The position numbers and the translations under genes are program-made. Shown here piece by piece: positions 50,301 through 60,437 of a stretch of 64,000 nucleotides of DNA. The notes beneath the pieces were generated by a model that did not search any database, had not been told where the DNA came from, and was given only the letters and a program-made list of their open reading frames with translations. The DNA is from Dastarcus helophoroides (taxonomy: Eukaryota > Arthropoda > Insecta > Coleoptera > Bothrideridae): contig CM053328.1 in NCBI GenBank assembly GCA_028583605.1, forward strand, positions 33,463,578 through 33,527,577, read 5' to 3'. How positions within the stretch are numbered: position 1 is the first letter of the stretch; every line of letters begins with the position of its first letter.

Positions 50301-53300
50301 ATGTCATTATTTTAATTGAACTGTCAATAAATATTTATGTTTTGTTTAAAATTTTTATGTTAAATAATAAATTCTAAATATTTCTAAAGATTTTGACTTA
50401 TTTTCGAAATTTTGACCTCAGCCTAAAAAATTCTTTAAATTATAAATATATAAAATCGAAAACTCAGGATTTTTTATAGAAATTTTGAAACGTCAACTTT
50501 TTTTTCGAAATTTAAAACCCCCTTTTTTATTAAATCATGAGTGGTGGGTTTCCTCAAATTTTAAAATCCCAAAATTTAAACTTTACTTTCTACTCTTACA
50601 ATAAAGGTTTCAACCAGTGTTAAAGCTTTAATTTTATATTTTTAAGGTTTTAAATTTAATCAAGACTCTTTTTTTTAAGAACACAAGTCATTTATTTAAA
50701 ATCTTGACTTTGAATGAAATATTTTAATTTTTTTCAAATGATTTTGATTTAGTTGCAAAGTTTTATCTTTAACCTCAAAATGTTGACCTATGTTTTGAAA
50801 TTTTAGAACATTATGAATTTTTTGAAATCCTGGAATATTTTCCTAAAATTGTCTATTTTTTTACTATTTTTCTCGCAACTTTTCTGAATTCAAAATTTTG
50901 GCCTTATTTAACTATTTTTTTTTATTTTCGACCTTAGTATTCGACCTGAGATTTCCAGTGAAAACTTGAATATTCAAATATTTTTCTTTCGACTTTTTTC
51001 TATTTTTAAGGTTATTTTTGCAATGTTTATCTTTTCTAAATTTACAGTTTCCATTAGCCAAGTTTCTTCTGAAAGATTATTTTTTAAATTGAAATATACT
51101 CGTATAACCAAATAGACTACGAAATAATTTAAATCAAAATAATATTAAGGCATCTATGCTCATGGCTCTTGAAAGAAATATTTTAATACAAAGCGAAAAC
51201 AATGAAATATTAAAATATATTTAATCTACAAGCAAAAATTTGTCAACTTTATTGTAAAAGTAATTTACATTTATTTGAGCCCTAAAAATTATAAGTGCAG
51301 ATATTTTACCACATTCGTTTACTGAGTACTTCAAGACAGTACGTGAATTGGATTTAGGGTACGAGTTTACAGCATAATAATGGAATTATAACCCCTCATT
51401 AAAGGGCCTTTAAGTTTGCGCATCTTTACATGCTCACATTACCGCCTACAGTGTTCAGTTTTTGTTAGCGGTGTTTTCGTACTTAACTCACTAGATTCTC
51501 TATTTTCAATCTCTCGTAAACGTTTTTTACGCTCTCAATATGTCTTACACTTTTCGCTATTTTTCATACTCTTAATATCCATAGCTGATAGCCTTATCCA
51601 ATGAAACGTCACTGGATTAACCGAATATGGTGCACTGCGGTGAACTGTAAACTTAACATTCTCTCATAGTTTTTATGCGGCCTCTCGACGTCGAGAGCGC
51701 TCGACTGGCGATCCGAGTATGTCCGACCGACCGACACCTTGTTCTTCAAGCTTGAACGAAAACCCGAAACTTCACCCCATATCTCAACATAAACATTTCC
51801 AATGTTAAAATTATTAAAAGTTCAGGATTTTCCCATTTAATTTGCCGTAGTTCTGCGGAGATTCGCTTCTCGTCTCTCCCAACCTACGTCACAATCGTAC
51901 GGGGCGGGGAGGTGCATGCGCCCTGACATACCGTTGTAAGTTTATCGTGAGAAATTCCCATTTTAGTAAAAAGTTTCAAGAACAAAGCTTAGGTTGATTT
52001 TTTAATTTTAATGAAATTCTATGGAGTGGGAGATTTAAAATTATTTATTGACTATTTTAAGGATATGCATTTTCAATTGAGACAGGCATACCCGAAAATA
52101 TTTCTATACTTTTTTCTATTCATTGGCATGCAGATGAACATGAACTATCCACAATTTTTTTAAAGAAATTCAATTCTTTGATTAAAGGTAAATAATAAGA
52201 AACCTACACTACTCTCGACCTAAGGATTACTCGAGTTAAATAAACTAGTTTAACATAATTTAGGATAAACCAAATACGTGCAATCGTTCGATATTTTAGG
52301 AATGGGAGCGAATAGAGTGCAATTTGGATAATCTTTGACTACCTTAGCACTCTAATATGCACAGACCAATAGGTTTGAACATTTATTAGATTAGATTAGA
52401 ATTTTGGAAGCCAAATACCGGTTTCGGTCTTGTTAGATCTCGTCAGTTTGGTATATCCAACTCGAATGCTAACAAATGTTCCGACAAGTAAGTACTAAAA
52501 CATTCCTTTCCTAGAGAGCAACCGCTTCGCTAGGTGGCAGTGTTTCAACTGTTGGTAGTTCAGCTACCTATGATTCACTATACACGCCTGGAGGGCTGCA
52601 TGAATTTGTAGTCTAGTTCTACTTGCATACCTTAGCACTCTTGCATGGCATTCGACGGCAGTTTGAAATCTTCCATTCATGATTTCCTCTTGTCCGTCTC
52701 CAATCATGTTGGCTTCTTCGAACATCGCCTTCACGATTCTAAGTTCACTAATGAGGTGGGCGTTAAGGTAAAATAATATCCCATCCGAACCAAGAAAAAC
52801 GCATATGTCATAGAGTATGTGAAGAAAAACTAATACGTATTGCAGATGTACAAATGATGCATTTCCACCCACTTCTTCCTGATGGTAAAGATGGACGCCT
52901 AATTCTCCATTTATCAGCAACGGAAAAAACGCAAATGTGTATGTATTCAGAAAAATTGCTTTTCGGTACACTTTCATAGCAAATTCGAACATGTTATGAG
53001 GTGAGCTTATGAAGGGAAAATATCTTCCATTTACAGCGTCGAAAGAAGATAATTTTCCAACACTTTTCACTAATTGTTGAATTTCTCTTCTTTTTGTTAA
53101 AAGGAAATACATTTTTCCAATGACCTACAAAACATTTGTTGTAGAGGCCAGTGTTCATATGATAACGAAGGCTTCCACGGCCAGAGTCAGTACAGGATAT
53201 ACTTCTTCCGGGATTGGACCGTGTCAGAGAACTACTAAAAGTATTTGACGTTTCGCTCACCATCATAGGGGGCTTCTTCAGAAACAATGAAAAGAGGAAT

Positions 53301-54854
53301 ATGAGGGAATATGCAAAAAAACTCTTCTGAAGAAGAGTTTCGCCTCTGGTATGGTGGACATGCTGAGTTACTGTGCTCTTCTGTCTAAACTTTCTTATCC
53401 TTTGTACCAATTTTCAGTTCAGAAGAGTTTCGCCTCGGGTATGGTGGACATACTGAGTTACCGTGCTCTGATGTTTTAAAATTGGCCTTTTCATTCTTCC
53501 ATTTTTGCATATTTCCTCATACTCCTCTTTTCCTTTATTATTTTTTTTCTTTGTTCCTTAAGAAGCCCCCTATGATGGTGGGCCAAACGTCGAACACTTT
53601 TAGTAGTTCTTTGACAAGGTCCAATCCCGGAAGAAGTATATCCTGTACCAGTGTTCATAATTGTTGTTAGTTATTATAATGGCATGGCATAGCATTTGTC
53701 GACTTTTAGATCTGAAGCCTGGTGTTCCTTGTTTAGGATTTAAGTTTAAATCATGTGACTCATTTGATATTGAGCCTCTTGGATACATATTGGCACTGTG
53801 ATCAGATAATTTATCGAAACTGTTATGTTGAAATAAGTAAACAAGTTCCAAAGTAGATGTTTAAAAAGAAATAAAATTTTGCCATGAACTCAAAAATAAT
53901 GCGAAAAATTGAGAAAATTAAAAAAGAAGGACATTGTCAGAAAAGGAATTATTTCAGAATTGTAACCACAGTTTCAAAATTTCAACTTTAAATTCGAAAT
54001 AGAATATTCTTCTTTTTTTTACTGTAATTTTGAGTTTTAAACTACAAACTTCCTGAATAAATTTGAAATATTCAGCGTTCAACTGAAGTTTAAAAAAAAG
54101 CTCAACATATGTCGAAATTTCGAAAGAAACGCAGCATAAGTTTTAAAATTTTCAAAATAGACACTTTAACAAGAAAAATAAAAAAAATCGACTTCTGACA
54201 ACAAAACGTCTTGAAAAATTGAAATTTACAGCCTCTGATCGAAATTCTGTTTTACATTTCTCTCTGACATAAGTCCCACTATCCTGGGAGAAGCTATCTC
54301 CTCCCAGCTGTGTTGATAAGCTTCTGATAGGTTCTCTCAGAATAGTCGACACTTATGTCAGAGAGAAATGTACGGAATAAAGTGTCTGATGTAAACGCAC
54401 CCTTAGAAAAGATATAAACATTTTTAATTTCAGATAGGACGTTTGAGAGAAAAGTCGTAGTTTTCAGAAAAACATTTTTCATTTTACAACGTAATTAGTG
54501 CTTCCCTAGCTTCTGTGGAGGCCACGCTACTGCAATTTGAATTATACACTAGAATTCTTCTTGCAGGAGGGATTGTAAATAAAATATAATGCACAATTTT
54601 ACCTGTAGTTGGGGGAAAAATATCGTCATTTTTAATCGAAAAGTTTTTAAGCTCCAGTCATTTTCGTAAAATTCCGCAACGGACAGCACCAGCATTGGCA
54701 AATATATTGCTAAACCAATTAAAAATAGTATTGATTTTAGAAAGCCTTGTCTCAATGGATTGATTCCAATTAAATCTAGATAAAAAGTAACATCGTCAAA
54801 ATCTACTTTAGTGGTCTTTTCAGGATCGACCGTTGTCGATTTTTTTATAACCAT
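40197..54854 (-). CDS. Insect odorant receptor (7tm_6), six exons, complete
   Basis: Exons in transcript order: 54854-54603, 53124-52631, 44450-44355, 40662-40557, 40500-40345, 40289-40197. Phases match at every join and give 398 residues plus stop, the usual size for insect odorant receptors (about 380-420). These are ligand-gated cation channels of sensory neurons that work with Orco. The N-terminus has FDDVTFYLDLIGINPLRQG, then FLLTKRREIQQLV. Exon 3 supplies YFLVQYLGGLFAVTL. Exons 4-5 carry the conserved C-terminal part: IFLLPICMYSYLGNFLFEE, then DAIFYKDW...ILAIRAGQKGNVLMIGDFSPLNLQNFTQ. The introns are 1.5, 8.2, 3.7, 0.06 and 0.06 kb. Exon 2 is flanked at both splice sites by recent-looking repeats (see 52354 and 53160). 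The long introns make the joining an inference, but the phase and family fit are strong. Confidence 0.85.
40796..44085 (+). mobile_element. LINE copy E, 3' end, split by a hAT-like insertion
   Basis: Two parts, 40796-40855 and 43798-44085, are contiguous in the other LINE copies (ACACAGGC...GTACAAGTAC then CATGGAAAATGCTCG). The second part keeps a frame ending LFKKAVYRHLPLFLDPTRS. It lies in intron 3 of the odorant-receptor gene. Confidence 0.85.
40856..43797. mobile_element. hAT-like foldback element inserted in LINE E
   Basis: Ends CAGTGGCGGCTGGC and (reversed) CAGTGGCGGCTCG are hAT-style terminal inverted repeats. The flanking octamers TTTTTGGG and TTCATGGA are a degraded target duplication (5 of 8). 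The 2.9-kb interior is T-rich to about 41800 and A-rich from there on, so it could fold back on itself. No transposase is encoded. The break in LINE E fixes the insertion point independently. Confidence 0.82.
44460..46951. other. Odorant-receptor intron 2, no gene seen
   Basis: AT-rich. At about 45640-46190, three degenerate copies of a CGAAATCGGT...TTTGGAGAAAAA segment occur, a motif common in insect interspersed repeats. No exon of the receptor or another gene is recognisable. Confidence 0.4.
46952..47695. mobile_element. Non-autonomous TIR element (TA target site) with ~150-bp inverted ends
   Basis: Ends TGAGGCGCCGTTCA and (reversed) TGAGGTGCCGTTCA, flanked by TA at 46950-46951 and 47696-47697. 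Similarity of the arms continues well inside (ATGAATATTTAATAAATCAA on both sides). The centre contains an (AAT)n tract and no transposase. Confidence 0.82.
47337..47400. repeat. (AAT)n microsatellite
   Basis: About 60 bp of TAA repeats inside the TIR element at 46952-47695. Confidence 0.92.
47696..49899. other. Odorant-receptor intron 2, no gene seen
   Basis: AT-rich. GCGTTTAGATTAGAGATTTA at about 48180 resembles the end of the MITE at 20116, but no partner end is clear. Confidence 0.35.
49900..51060. repeat. T-rich low-complexity block
   Basis: TTTTCGACTTTTT-type words, the complement of the A-rich blocks. No ends found. Confidence 0.55.
51660..51910. promoter_or_regulatory. CpG-rich patch with a 16-bp perfect palindrome
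   Basis: GC- and CpG-rich sequence in an otherwise very AT-rich intron, including the palindrome CTCTCGACGTCGAGAG (51682-51697), CGACCGACCGAC, a CRE-like TACGTCA and CGGGGCGGGGAGG. It could be a promoter or enhancer, or inserted foreign-composition DNA. No linked exon was found. Confidence 0.35.
52354..52627 (-). mobile_element. Retrozyme-like 274-bp element with hammerhead, 14-bp TSD
   Basis: A short non-coding element flanked by the identical 14-mer TACCTTAGCACTCT at 52340-52353 and 52628-52641. On the minus strand it begins TGCAAGTAGAAC and ends CTATTGGTCTGTGCATATT. It holds one hammerhead fold. The copy at 26968-27386 has the same ends. The target duplication covers the donor splice site of odorant-receptor exon 2. 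Confidence 0.82.
52411..52451 (-). ncRNA. Hammerhead ribozyme motif inside the 274-bp element
   Basis: Minus-strand order: stem I CCAAA (52451-52447); core CTGACGA (52446-52440); stem II GATCT/AGACC with one mismatch; GAAA (52425-52422); CC/GG minimal stem III; triplet GTA (52418-52416); stem I closing TTTGG (52415-52411). Stem I is 5 of 5. Confidence 0.7.
53243..53286 (-). ncRNA. Hammerhead-like motif, copy 2 left arm, weakened
   Basis: CTGAAGA (53281-53275), GAAA (53254-53251) and GTC (53249-53247) are intact, but stem II has a mismatch (GCCC against GAGC) and stem I is short. Confidence 0.5.
53552..53595 (+). ncRNA. Decayed hammerhead, copy 2 right arm
   Basis: The core is mutated at two invariant sites: CTTAAGA (53557-53563) instead of CTGAAGA, and CAAA (53584-53587) instead of GAAA. 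The GTC triplet and GAACA stem remain. It should be inactive. Confidence 0.55.
54250..54402. mobile_element. Foldback MITE, copy 2 (left end truncated)
   Basis: It matches 20116-20318: TTCTCTCTGACATAAGT, an internal hairpin around CCCAGCTGTG, ACACTTATGTCAGAGAGAAA and the end TGTAAACGCACCC. The outer left arm is missing. It lies in intron 1 of the odorant receptor. Confidence 0.75.
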
Positions 54855-55216
54855 CTTTGTTAAAATATTTAGAGAAATTGCCCACTAAAGCTTCAAGTTT
54901 TATCTTATATAGACTTAAAGGGCGAGCTTAAATAAATTATTCAAAATCAATAATTACCTACATGTTATGATTTCTGATTGGATATAGAAAGTTAGAAAGT
55001 ATATCGGGGTATTTTGGTTTAGTAAAATTGATAACTTTTAGGAGCAATATTTTAACAATCTTTTTAATATTTTCTAGATAGGATAGTATTTTCATTACAG
55101 TAAATTTTTTTCGTCTGGTAAACAACAGATCACGCGTAAAAAATATAAAAAAGTTGGAGTTAACCGAACTGAATTTATTTATTAAATTAAAACAAAATCA
55201 ATGTCTATATATTTTC

Positions 55217-55420
55217 TTAAGGGGAATGTGTTTTCCTAAGCCAAGGACGTTCAAATTCTTCTTGTGTATAATCGGCAAAATTATTAATGCCCTGTGCGTA
55301 GGTAACTAATCGCTGTACATATTCCTTGGTATGCTTTTTAACTTTATTGTAGGTATCCGTAAAAATCTGCTTACGTTTAGCTTCTTCTTGAGGAGTTTCG
55401 TAGGTTCTATTGAACTTTTT
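55217..55420 (-). CDS. I29 inhibitor domain, second (downstream) candidate last exon
   Basis: The exon encodes 67 residues starting KKFNRTYETPQEEAKRKQ and ending at GINNFADYTQEEFE plus a divergent tail (RPWLRKTHSP). A good acceptor (TTTTTGTTACAG) precedes it in the same phase as the exon at 57065. No separate leader exon lies between the two, so it could be spliced to the leader at 59026-58928 in place of the other last exon. It lacks the Cys-Cys pair that follows EEF in its neighbour; crammer-type inhibitors normally have a cysteine there. It may be an isoform exon or a decaying duplicate. Confidence 0.6.
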   Translation of the reverse strand, partial: KKFNRTYETPQEEAKRKQIFTDTYNKVKKHTKEYVQRLVTYAQGINNFADYTQEEFERPWLRKTHSP

Positions 55421-56806
55421 CTGTAACAAAAAGACACGATAATTTTCAGCACAAGTAGTACTTCAATTTGTCAGTATTTTTATTTTATAGAAGTATGATC
55501 TTTGGTGGCAATTTTCGATGGAATAGTGCAGTCTCTGAATTTGAAATATATAAGAATGAGGAAACTGCTACTCGTATTGGACCCATAAATGCTGCAAACT
55601 CAGACTGTATGGACTGCATTCTTTAAAATTTTCGCTTTTTTTAAATATTTTAATTTTCTTTATCAAAACATGGACCTTTGTAATTTATTTTTTCAGTTTA
55701 AAATTCTAAATCTCGGCACAAAATATCGAACTTAAAAAAAATAACCACCTTTACGCAATTTCGTCTTCTTTTCAATGCTTTGACTTTTTATCAAACTTTT
55801 TGATCATTTTTTCTATTTCTTTTTACAATTTCGACTTATAAATGAAAATTAAAATCTATTTCTCGAAATTTTGTCGCAGATTCCGAAAATTCAATGTCCT
55901 TTTAGAAAATGTGTTACATTTTTTTCCTAGAAATTATCACTTTTGCTCTCAAAATTTCTATATTAATATAAAAATTTAGATTCTTTTTTCAAATCTATAC
56001 TTTAATTTCGAAATTGAGATTATAATTTAAAAATCTTCGATTCAGTCTGTATAACTCTTTGAAATTATTAGAAAAACGTCCAAATTTGCATATAAAAATG
56101 TCAACGTTTTTCGATAAAGTTTGGAAACACTAAATGTATTAGTAATATGAAACGAAACTCAGTTTCAATTTTATCCATAAATTTTCAACTCTCCAGTAAA
56201 TTTTCGGACATTAGATTTTTATCAAAATCTCAGCTTTTTTTAAAATTTGAGTTTAAATTCGAGTTTGAGTTTATGCTCGAAATATTGAAAAAAATGTCGA
56301 AATTTACCCGTCATGGTTTGAATTTTGGGTCTAAAGTCAAAACGAAATAAATATTTATCTATCAGTATAAAAATTGAAAAAAAAGCATAATTCAGAAAAG
56401 GTCAAACAAAATTATAGTAAAAAGTTTGAGAATTTTTTCATGAATTTCGATTTTTTTTTAGCAATTTTTACTACTTCTTTCAAAATCCGTCTATAAATTT
56501 TAAAACTAAATTCATATTTTTTTTAATTTCCTGTTTTAACTCAATTTCGAGAAAAAAATCCAAATTAAAAAAAATGGTTTTTATCAGACATTTATATTTT
56601 TGAATTTTCATTGACAAATTCGCAATTTCTCTCAAAATATCGACTTTTTCTAGAAATTTCAAATTATAATTTGACTTTTTTAAATTTTGAGCCTGCGATC
56701 TGTGAACTTTTTTCAAAATACGATGCCAAGAGTAATTTTTTTCTGCCTGTAATAAATCGATAAGAAAAGGTAAAAATATTCAAGAATTGGATTTGACCCA
56801 AGGGTA

Positions 56807-56812
56807 TTTATT
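56807..56812 (-). terminator. Polyadenylation signal of the I29 inhibitor gene
   Basis: AATAAA on the minus strand, about 23 bp after the stop at 56835. Confidence 0.6.
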
Positions 56813-56834
56813 TATAGGATTACAAACATAGTTT

Positions 56835-59026
56835 TCAATTCTTAGATTTTAGGCTTGTATAATTTGGATCAGGGATAAATCCAGTACAGCACTTTTCAAA
56901 TTCTTCGAATGTGAGATCGGAAAACTGATTAATGCCCACGTCGTAGGAAACTAATCCTTTTTCGTATTTCTCATGATGCTCCTTAACTTTCTTGTACTCT
57001 GCTTCGAAAATCTGCTTACGTTTAGTTTCTTCTTCAGGGGTCGCATAGGTTTTGTCGAATTTTTTCTGTAAAAAAAGTACATATAAAAGTGCACAGGTAC
57101 TTAAATATTTCAGCATTTTTATTATTTTAAACAACTATGAGATAGATTGGTTTTCTTTAGTAGTTCATTAGGTCACTCGATTTAAACCCATTGCATTTGC
57201 ATTTTTTTTACTTTTATTTACCCTTTTCACATTAAATGGACTCCTATCGGTTCGCATATCAGTGACGTTATGAGTAGAAATAATCTCTATCGACAATTAA
57301 ACTATCAGGAAACCATTTGTTAAATTATTTATAATTTATTTTATAGTATGTGGTGAAGCTAAAATGGAAATATGCTTGACCATCTTTTCCAGTAATAAGA
57401 ATTATTTTAAATGTTTATTATTTTCTGACGATGTAACAACGTAATATCAGGAACATGTGATGCTGATAAATTTGCTGTTCGATATCCAGATAAGGTAAAG
57501 CCTCCACGAAATCCAGTAAAGCGAATGGTAAAAAATGTTATAAATTTCGATTCCGTTAAAGGGAAATCAGATAGAAGAAAATCTGTTGTTGATAATAAAA
57601 ATGTCCAATTGTATCGACTAGTCGACTAGTCGACTAATTTTAGCTTCATGACACACTATGAACTACTAAAAATAATTTGACTGATGCTTTCATAATTTAA
57701 TTGTCCATATCAAGTGTTTCTTTTTATTAAAGTACATTTCATTAGTCACGTTATGTCACTGATATGCTATTCAATAAGAATTTAATAACTGTGAAATAAA
57801 AAATAAGTTAAAACTGCAATTATTTCCAAACATTGTAAAAAAAGCTTCCGCAATGGCTATATCAGTAAAAAGGTAATTTATATCTGCACTAGATAAGTCA
57901 AAAATATAGGCTGTTCCATTTGAGTTAACAAAGTTATCGCTGTTTGAATTTATCAAAATATGCAGACCTGAATTCAACACTCGGTATAAAGTTTTTAAAG
58001 ATATGTAACATAGGCAAGATAACTTCGGATGTGTTTTACTCACGTACCAAATATGAAATAAATATCTGGTTTCTGGAAAAACATAAAAAGAATTTCTTAG
58101 AACCTTGCATCTGTTAAATTCTTTATAAAAATCCAATTATCTCAAAAACTATAAATTTTAGGAAAAATGTTTGTCATCCAAAGTCATTTTAAATTATCAA
58201 AGTCAATTTAAAATTGCAAAAATATATAGGGTGTCTTATTTAAAATAACGAAGTTGGTGTCAACTTCCGATATAAGCGGAAATATTACAACTTTGCAAAT
58301 GTTTTAGTTGTGTTGGCCTTGTCGACTTTGCTAAATTGTTTAATGTTCAAATTTTTTAGATGAGTCTGTGTCAGATATCGATCGCAGCGATTCCCGGTGG
58401 GGCACACTGTATAATAATCTCCTAGAATCTAAAGTTTGATAACAAGAAGAAAATACCAAAAAAACGAAAACAGCATAACTTCATAAGAGCCACTGCAATT
58501 CTTATATTGCCAAAATTGCCTGTTTTGGTACTGAACATTTTTTAGAGTTTTCAAGCAAAAATATTGCCATTATTTCCAAGTAAAAAAAGAATACAAAAGA
58601 AAATAATTTTTATCGTAACAAAATTAAAGTGTCCATATATCAATACAGATGTTATTGTTTTTTTTTCAGTGAAATAACTGAAGAGGGGTAGATCTCAATC
58701 TTATGGTTTGCACCAACTAAAAAGCCAAGTACTTTGTTTCTTTGGCCCTTCAGTTGAATCAGAGATCAGAGAATATCCAAACTACTTGTATCTATTATGT
58801 AATATATTACTAGAAAAATAATTAACGGAATGAAATAAACGAAAACTGGACGAGATTATTAGGAATGGTTGTTGTGTACATAATGAATCAATTAATTAAT
58901 TAATCAAATTTAATAATAATCAGTTACCTTGAAATCATTGAATTCTTCATCTACTGATTTGAGTGGTTTGGCGTAAACCACAAATGCACACAAGCATACC
59001 AAACTCAAAAGAAGGAAGTACTTCAT
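56835..59026 (-). CDS. Secreted crammer-like I29 cysteine-protease inhibitor, two exons
   Basis: Exon 1 is 59026-58928 and exon 2 is 57065-56835, joined in phase 0 to 109 residues. Exon 1 gives a signal peptide (MKYFLLLSLVCLCAFVVYA) and VDEEFNDFK. Exon 2 continues KKFDKTYATPEEETKRKQ, KEHHEKYEKG and GINQFSDLTFEEF. The joined start matches the I29 propeptide pattern (..F..FK..F.K.Y), and GINQFSDLT is its conserved C-terminal motif. There is no papain domain, so it is a stand-alone inhibitor like Drosophila crammer or Bombyx BCPI, blocking cathepsin-L-type proteases. Crammer also has a cysteine just after this motif; here there are two (EKCCTG). Secretion suggests a role outside the cell (gut, haemolymph or venom), which is inference. 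Confidence 0.87.
57456..57624 (+). pseudogene. Relic of a DUF4817-type transposase HTH domain
   Basis: The frame has DADKFAVRYPDKVKPPRNPV followed about 18 codons on by KSDRRKSVV. This resembles the N-terminal helix-turn-helix (A..YA.RYP....P....) of insect transposases annotated as DUF4817. The rest of the transposase is missing. It is repeated at 62665-62833. It lies inside the I29 intron. Confidence 0.45.
57775..58430. repeat. Interspersed repeat, copy 1 (I29 intron)
   Basis: It shares a segment with GAAGTTGGTGTCAACTTCCG and GTGGGGCACACTGTATA with 59460-60110 and 62985-63640. Copies 1 and 3 are paralogous through the segmental duplication; copy 2 is older. It is probably the end of a decayed DNA transposon. 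Confidence 0.6.
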
Positions 59027-59096
59027 GGTGGTCGAAATTTAAGTTTCTAGTGAAAGGACGTAAAATCTGAATCCACTTGAAAATCTTCAATGGAGA

Positions 59097-59106
59097 TATT
59101 TATATA
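59097..59106 (-). promoter_or_regulatory. TATA box of the I29 inhibitor gene
   Basis: TATATAAATA on the minus strand, 71 bp before the ATG of exon 1. An initiator-like TTCAGA lies 38 bp downstream (A at 59068), slightly farther than usual. Confidence 0.5.
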
Positions 59107-59459
59107 TACTCATACATAACATTCATGACAGGCGCGATATGTATTAATTTTAAATAAACAAATAACGGGTTTTGTTATTTTACAGAACTAGACAATAAAT
59201 TATCACTAGGAACTTCTCTATTACCCATAAATTATGGTCTGATTAACTGATCGAAGATATTTAGGCGAAATATAGTTATTTTGAGGTTGTTCCAGTTTTA
59301 ACAGATGTTAAAATTCTTAATCTTAAACAACTTAAAATAGGTCAAATATTTACCAAATAATAGATAAATTATAAATTAATAATCCTACAGTGACAAATTG
59401 AATGTCCATTTATGTATACTTTTTTTATCTCAAAATAAATAGAAAAACAAGCTACTTCT

Positions 59460-60110
59460 GTTATTATTGTACAATGACTGTGAAACAAAAATAAAGGCTA
59501 AAATTATTTCTAAAAGTTGTAAGAAAAAACCCCACAATGTCTAAGCAATTAAATAATAATTTGAATCTACACAAGTTGGCTAGATTGTTCCATTTGAGAT
59601 AACAAAGTTATCGCTGTTTGAATTTACCAAAATGTACAGTCGTGAATCCACACTCGGTATATTGTCTTCGAATTTATGGAATGTAGTGCAACGTAGTTTC
59701 ATATGTGTTCTACTCACATACCAAATATAAAATTAATATCTCAATTCTGGAAAAACTATACAAAGAATTTTATGGGACCTGGCATCTATCAAATTTTTTA
59801 TAAAAATACAAATATTTCAAAAACTATAAATTTTAAGAACAGTGTTTCATATCCAAGATTGCCTTAAATTAAATCCAAAAATGCAAAAATATTATATATT
59901 TAATTATTAATATTATTTAAAATAATTTAAAATAGCGAAGTTAGTGTCAACTTCCGGTAAAATCGGTAGTACTACAACTTTCTGAATATTTTAGTTGTGT
60001 TGGCTTTGCTGACTTTACTAAGTTGCTAAATTTTCAAAATTTTTAGATAAGTTCTTTGCCAGATATCGGTCGTGGCTATTCTCGGTGGGCACACTGTATA
60101 GTGGGATTTG
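59460..60110. repeat. Interspersed repeat, copy 2
   Basis: A diverged second copy of the repeat at 57775-58430. Frames seen in copies 1 and 3 are broken here. Confidence 0.6.
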
Positions 60111-60437
60111 GACATTTCTTGCCAACTGCAGGATAAAGTTCTGACCCAAAAAATTGTCATTGAAATTACGTCCTTGAAGTATTTTACCATTTTACCGATA
60201 GCCTAATTCGCCTACTATTAAGCTGTTGTTTGAAAAGAGTAGACGTTGTTTTTCCTGGCTTAGTTTTCACAGGTGTTCTTGTTTATTTATCTTGTTAATG
60301 CTTTCTAAATTGGATTTTCATTGGAAAAAAATCCTGCAGTTGGTTGACAACAGATCGTACGCACAAAATATTAAACAATTGGATTTAATCAAAATGTATT
60401 TATTTATTAAATTATAAAAAATAACAATTTTTATATG

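Larger units (their letters stand above)
53160..53647. mobile_element. Palindromic hammerhead-bearing element, copy 2
   Basis: Same family as 23042-23760: ends TACAGGATATACTTCTTCC and reverse complement, internal CAGAAGAGTTTCGCCTC repeats, outward-facing hammerhead segments. The 12-mer CCAGTGTTCATA flanks it at 53148-53159 and 53648-53659, probably a target duplication, with ~31 extra bp on the left. It lies 34 bp upstream of odorant-receptor exon 2. Confidence 0.75.
55110..60330. repeat. Tandem segmental duplication, unit 1 (~5.2 kb)
   Basis: Corresponding points in units 1 and 2 are 55217/60438, 56835/62062 and 57771/62980, offsets 5221, 5227 and 5209. Unit 1 holds one I29 leader exon and two I29 domain exons. 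Confidence 0.92.

Noticed and set aside
57066..57134. Hydrophobic N-terminus (MLKYLSTCALLYVLFLQ) contiguous with the I29 exon, resembling a signal peptide
   Set aside because: It is the translation of the pyrimidine-rich acceptor region. The real leader exon at 59026-58928 joins in phase and completes the I29 motif, and the equivalent stretch before 55420 has a stop.
57614..57640. TCGACTAG repeated palindromic run, considered as a transposon end
   Set aside because: No partner end or target duplication was found nearby; left as part of the decayed repeat in the I29 intron.
57771..58136. 121-codon open frame on the minus strand, repeated at 62980-63345
   Set aside because: It lies in an interspersed repeat; a third copy at 59460-60110 breaks the frame, and I see no domain. 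The conservation is explained by the segmental duplication.
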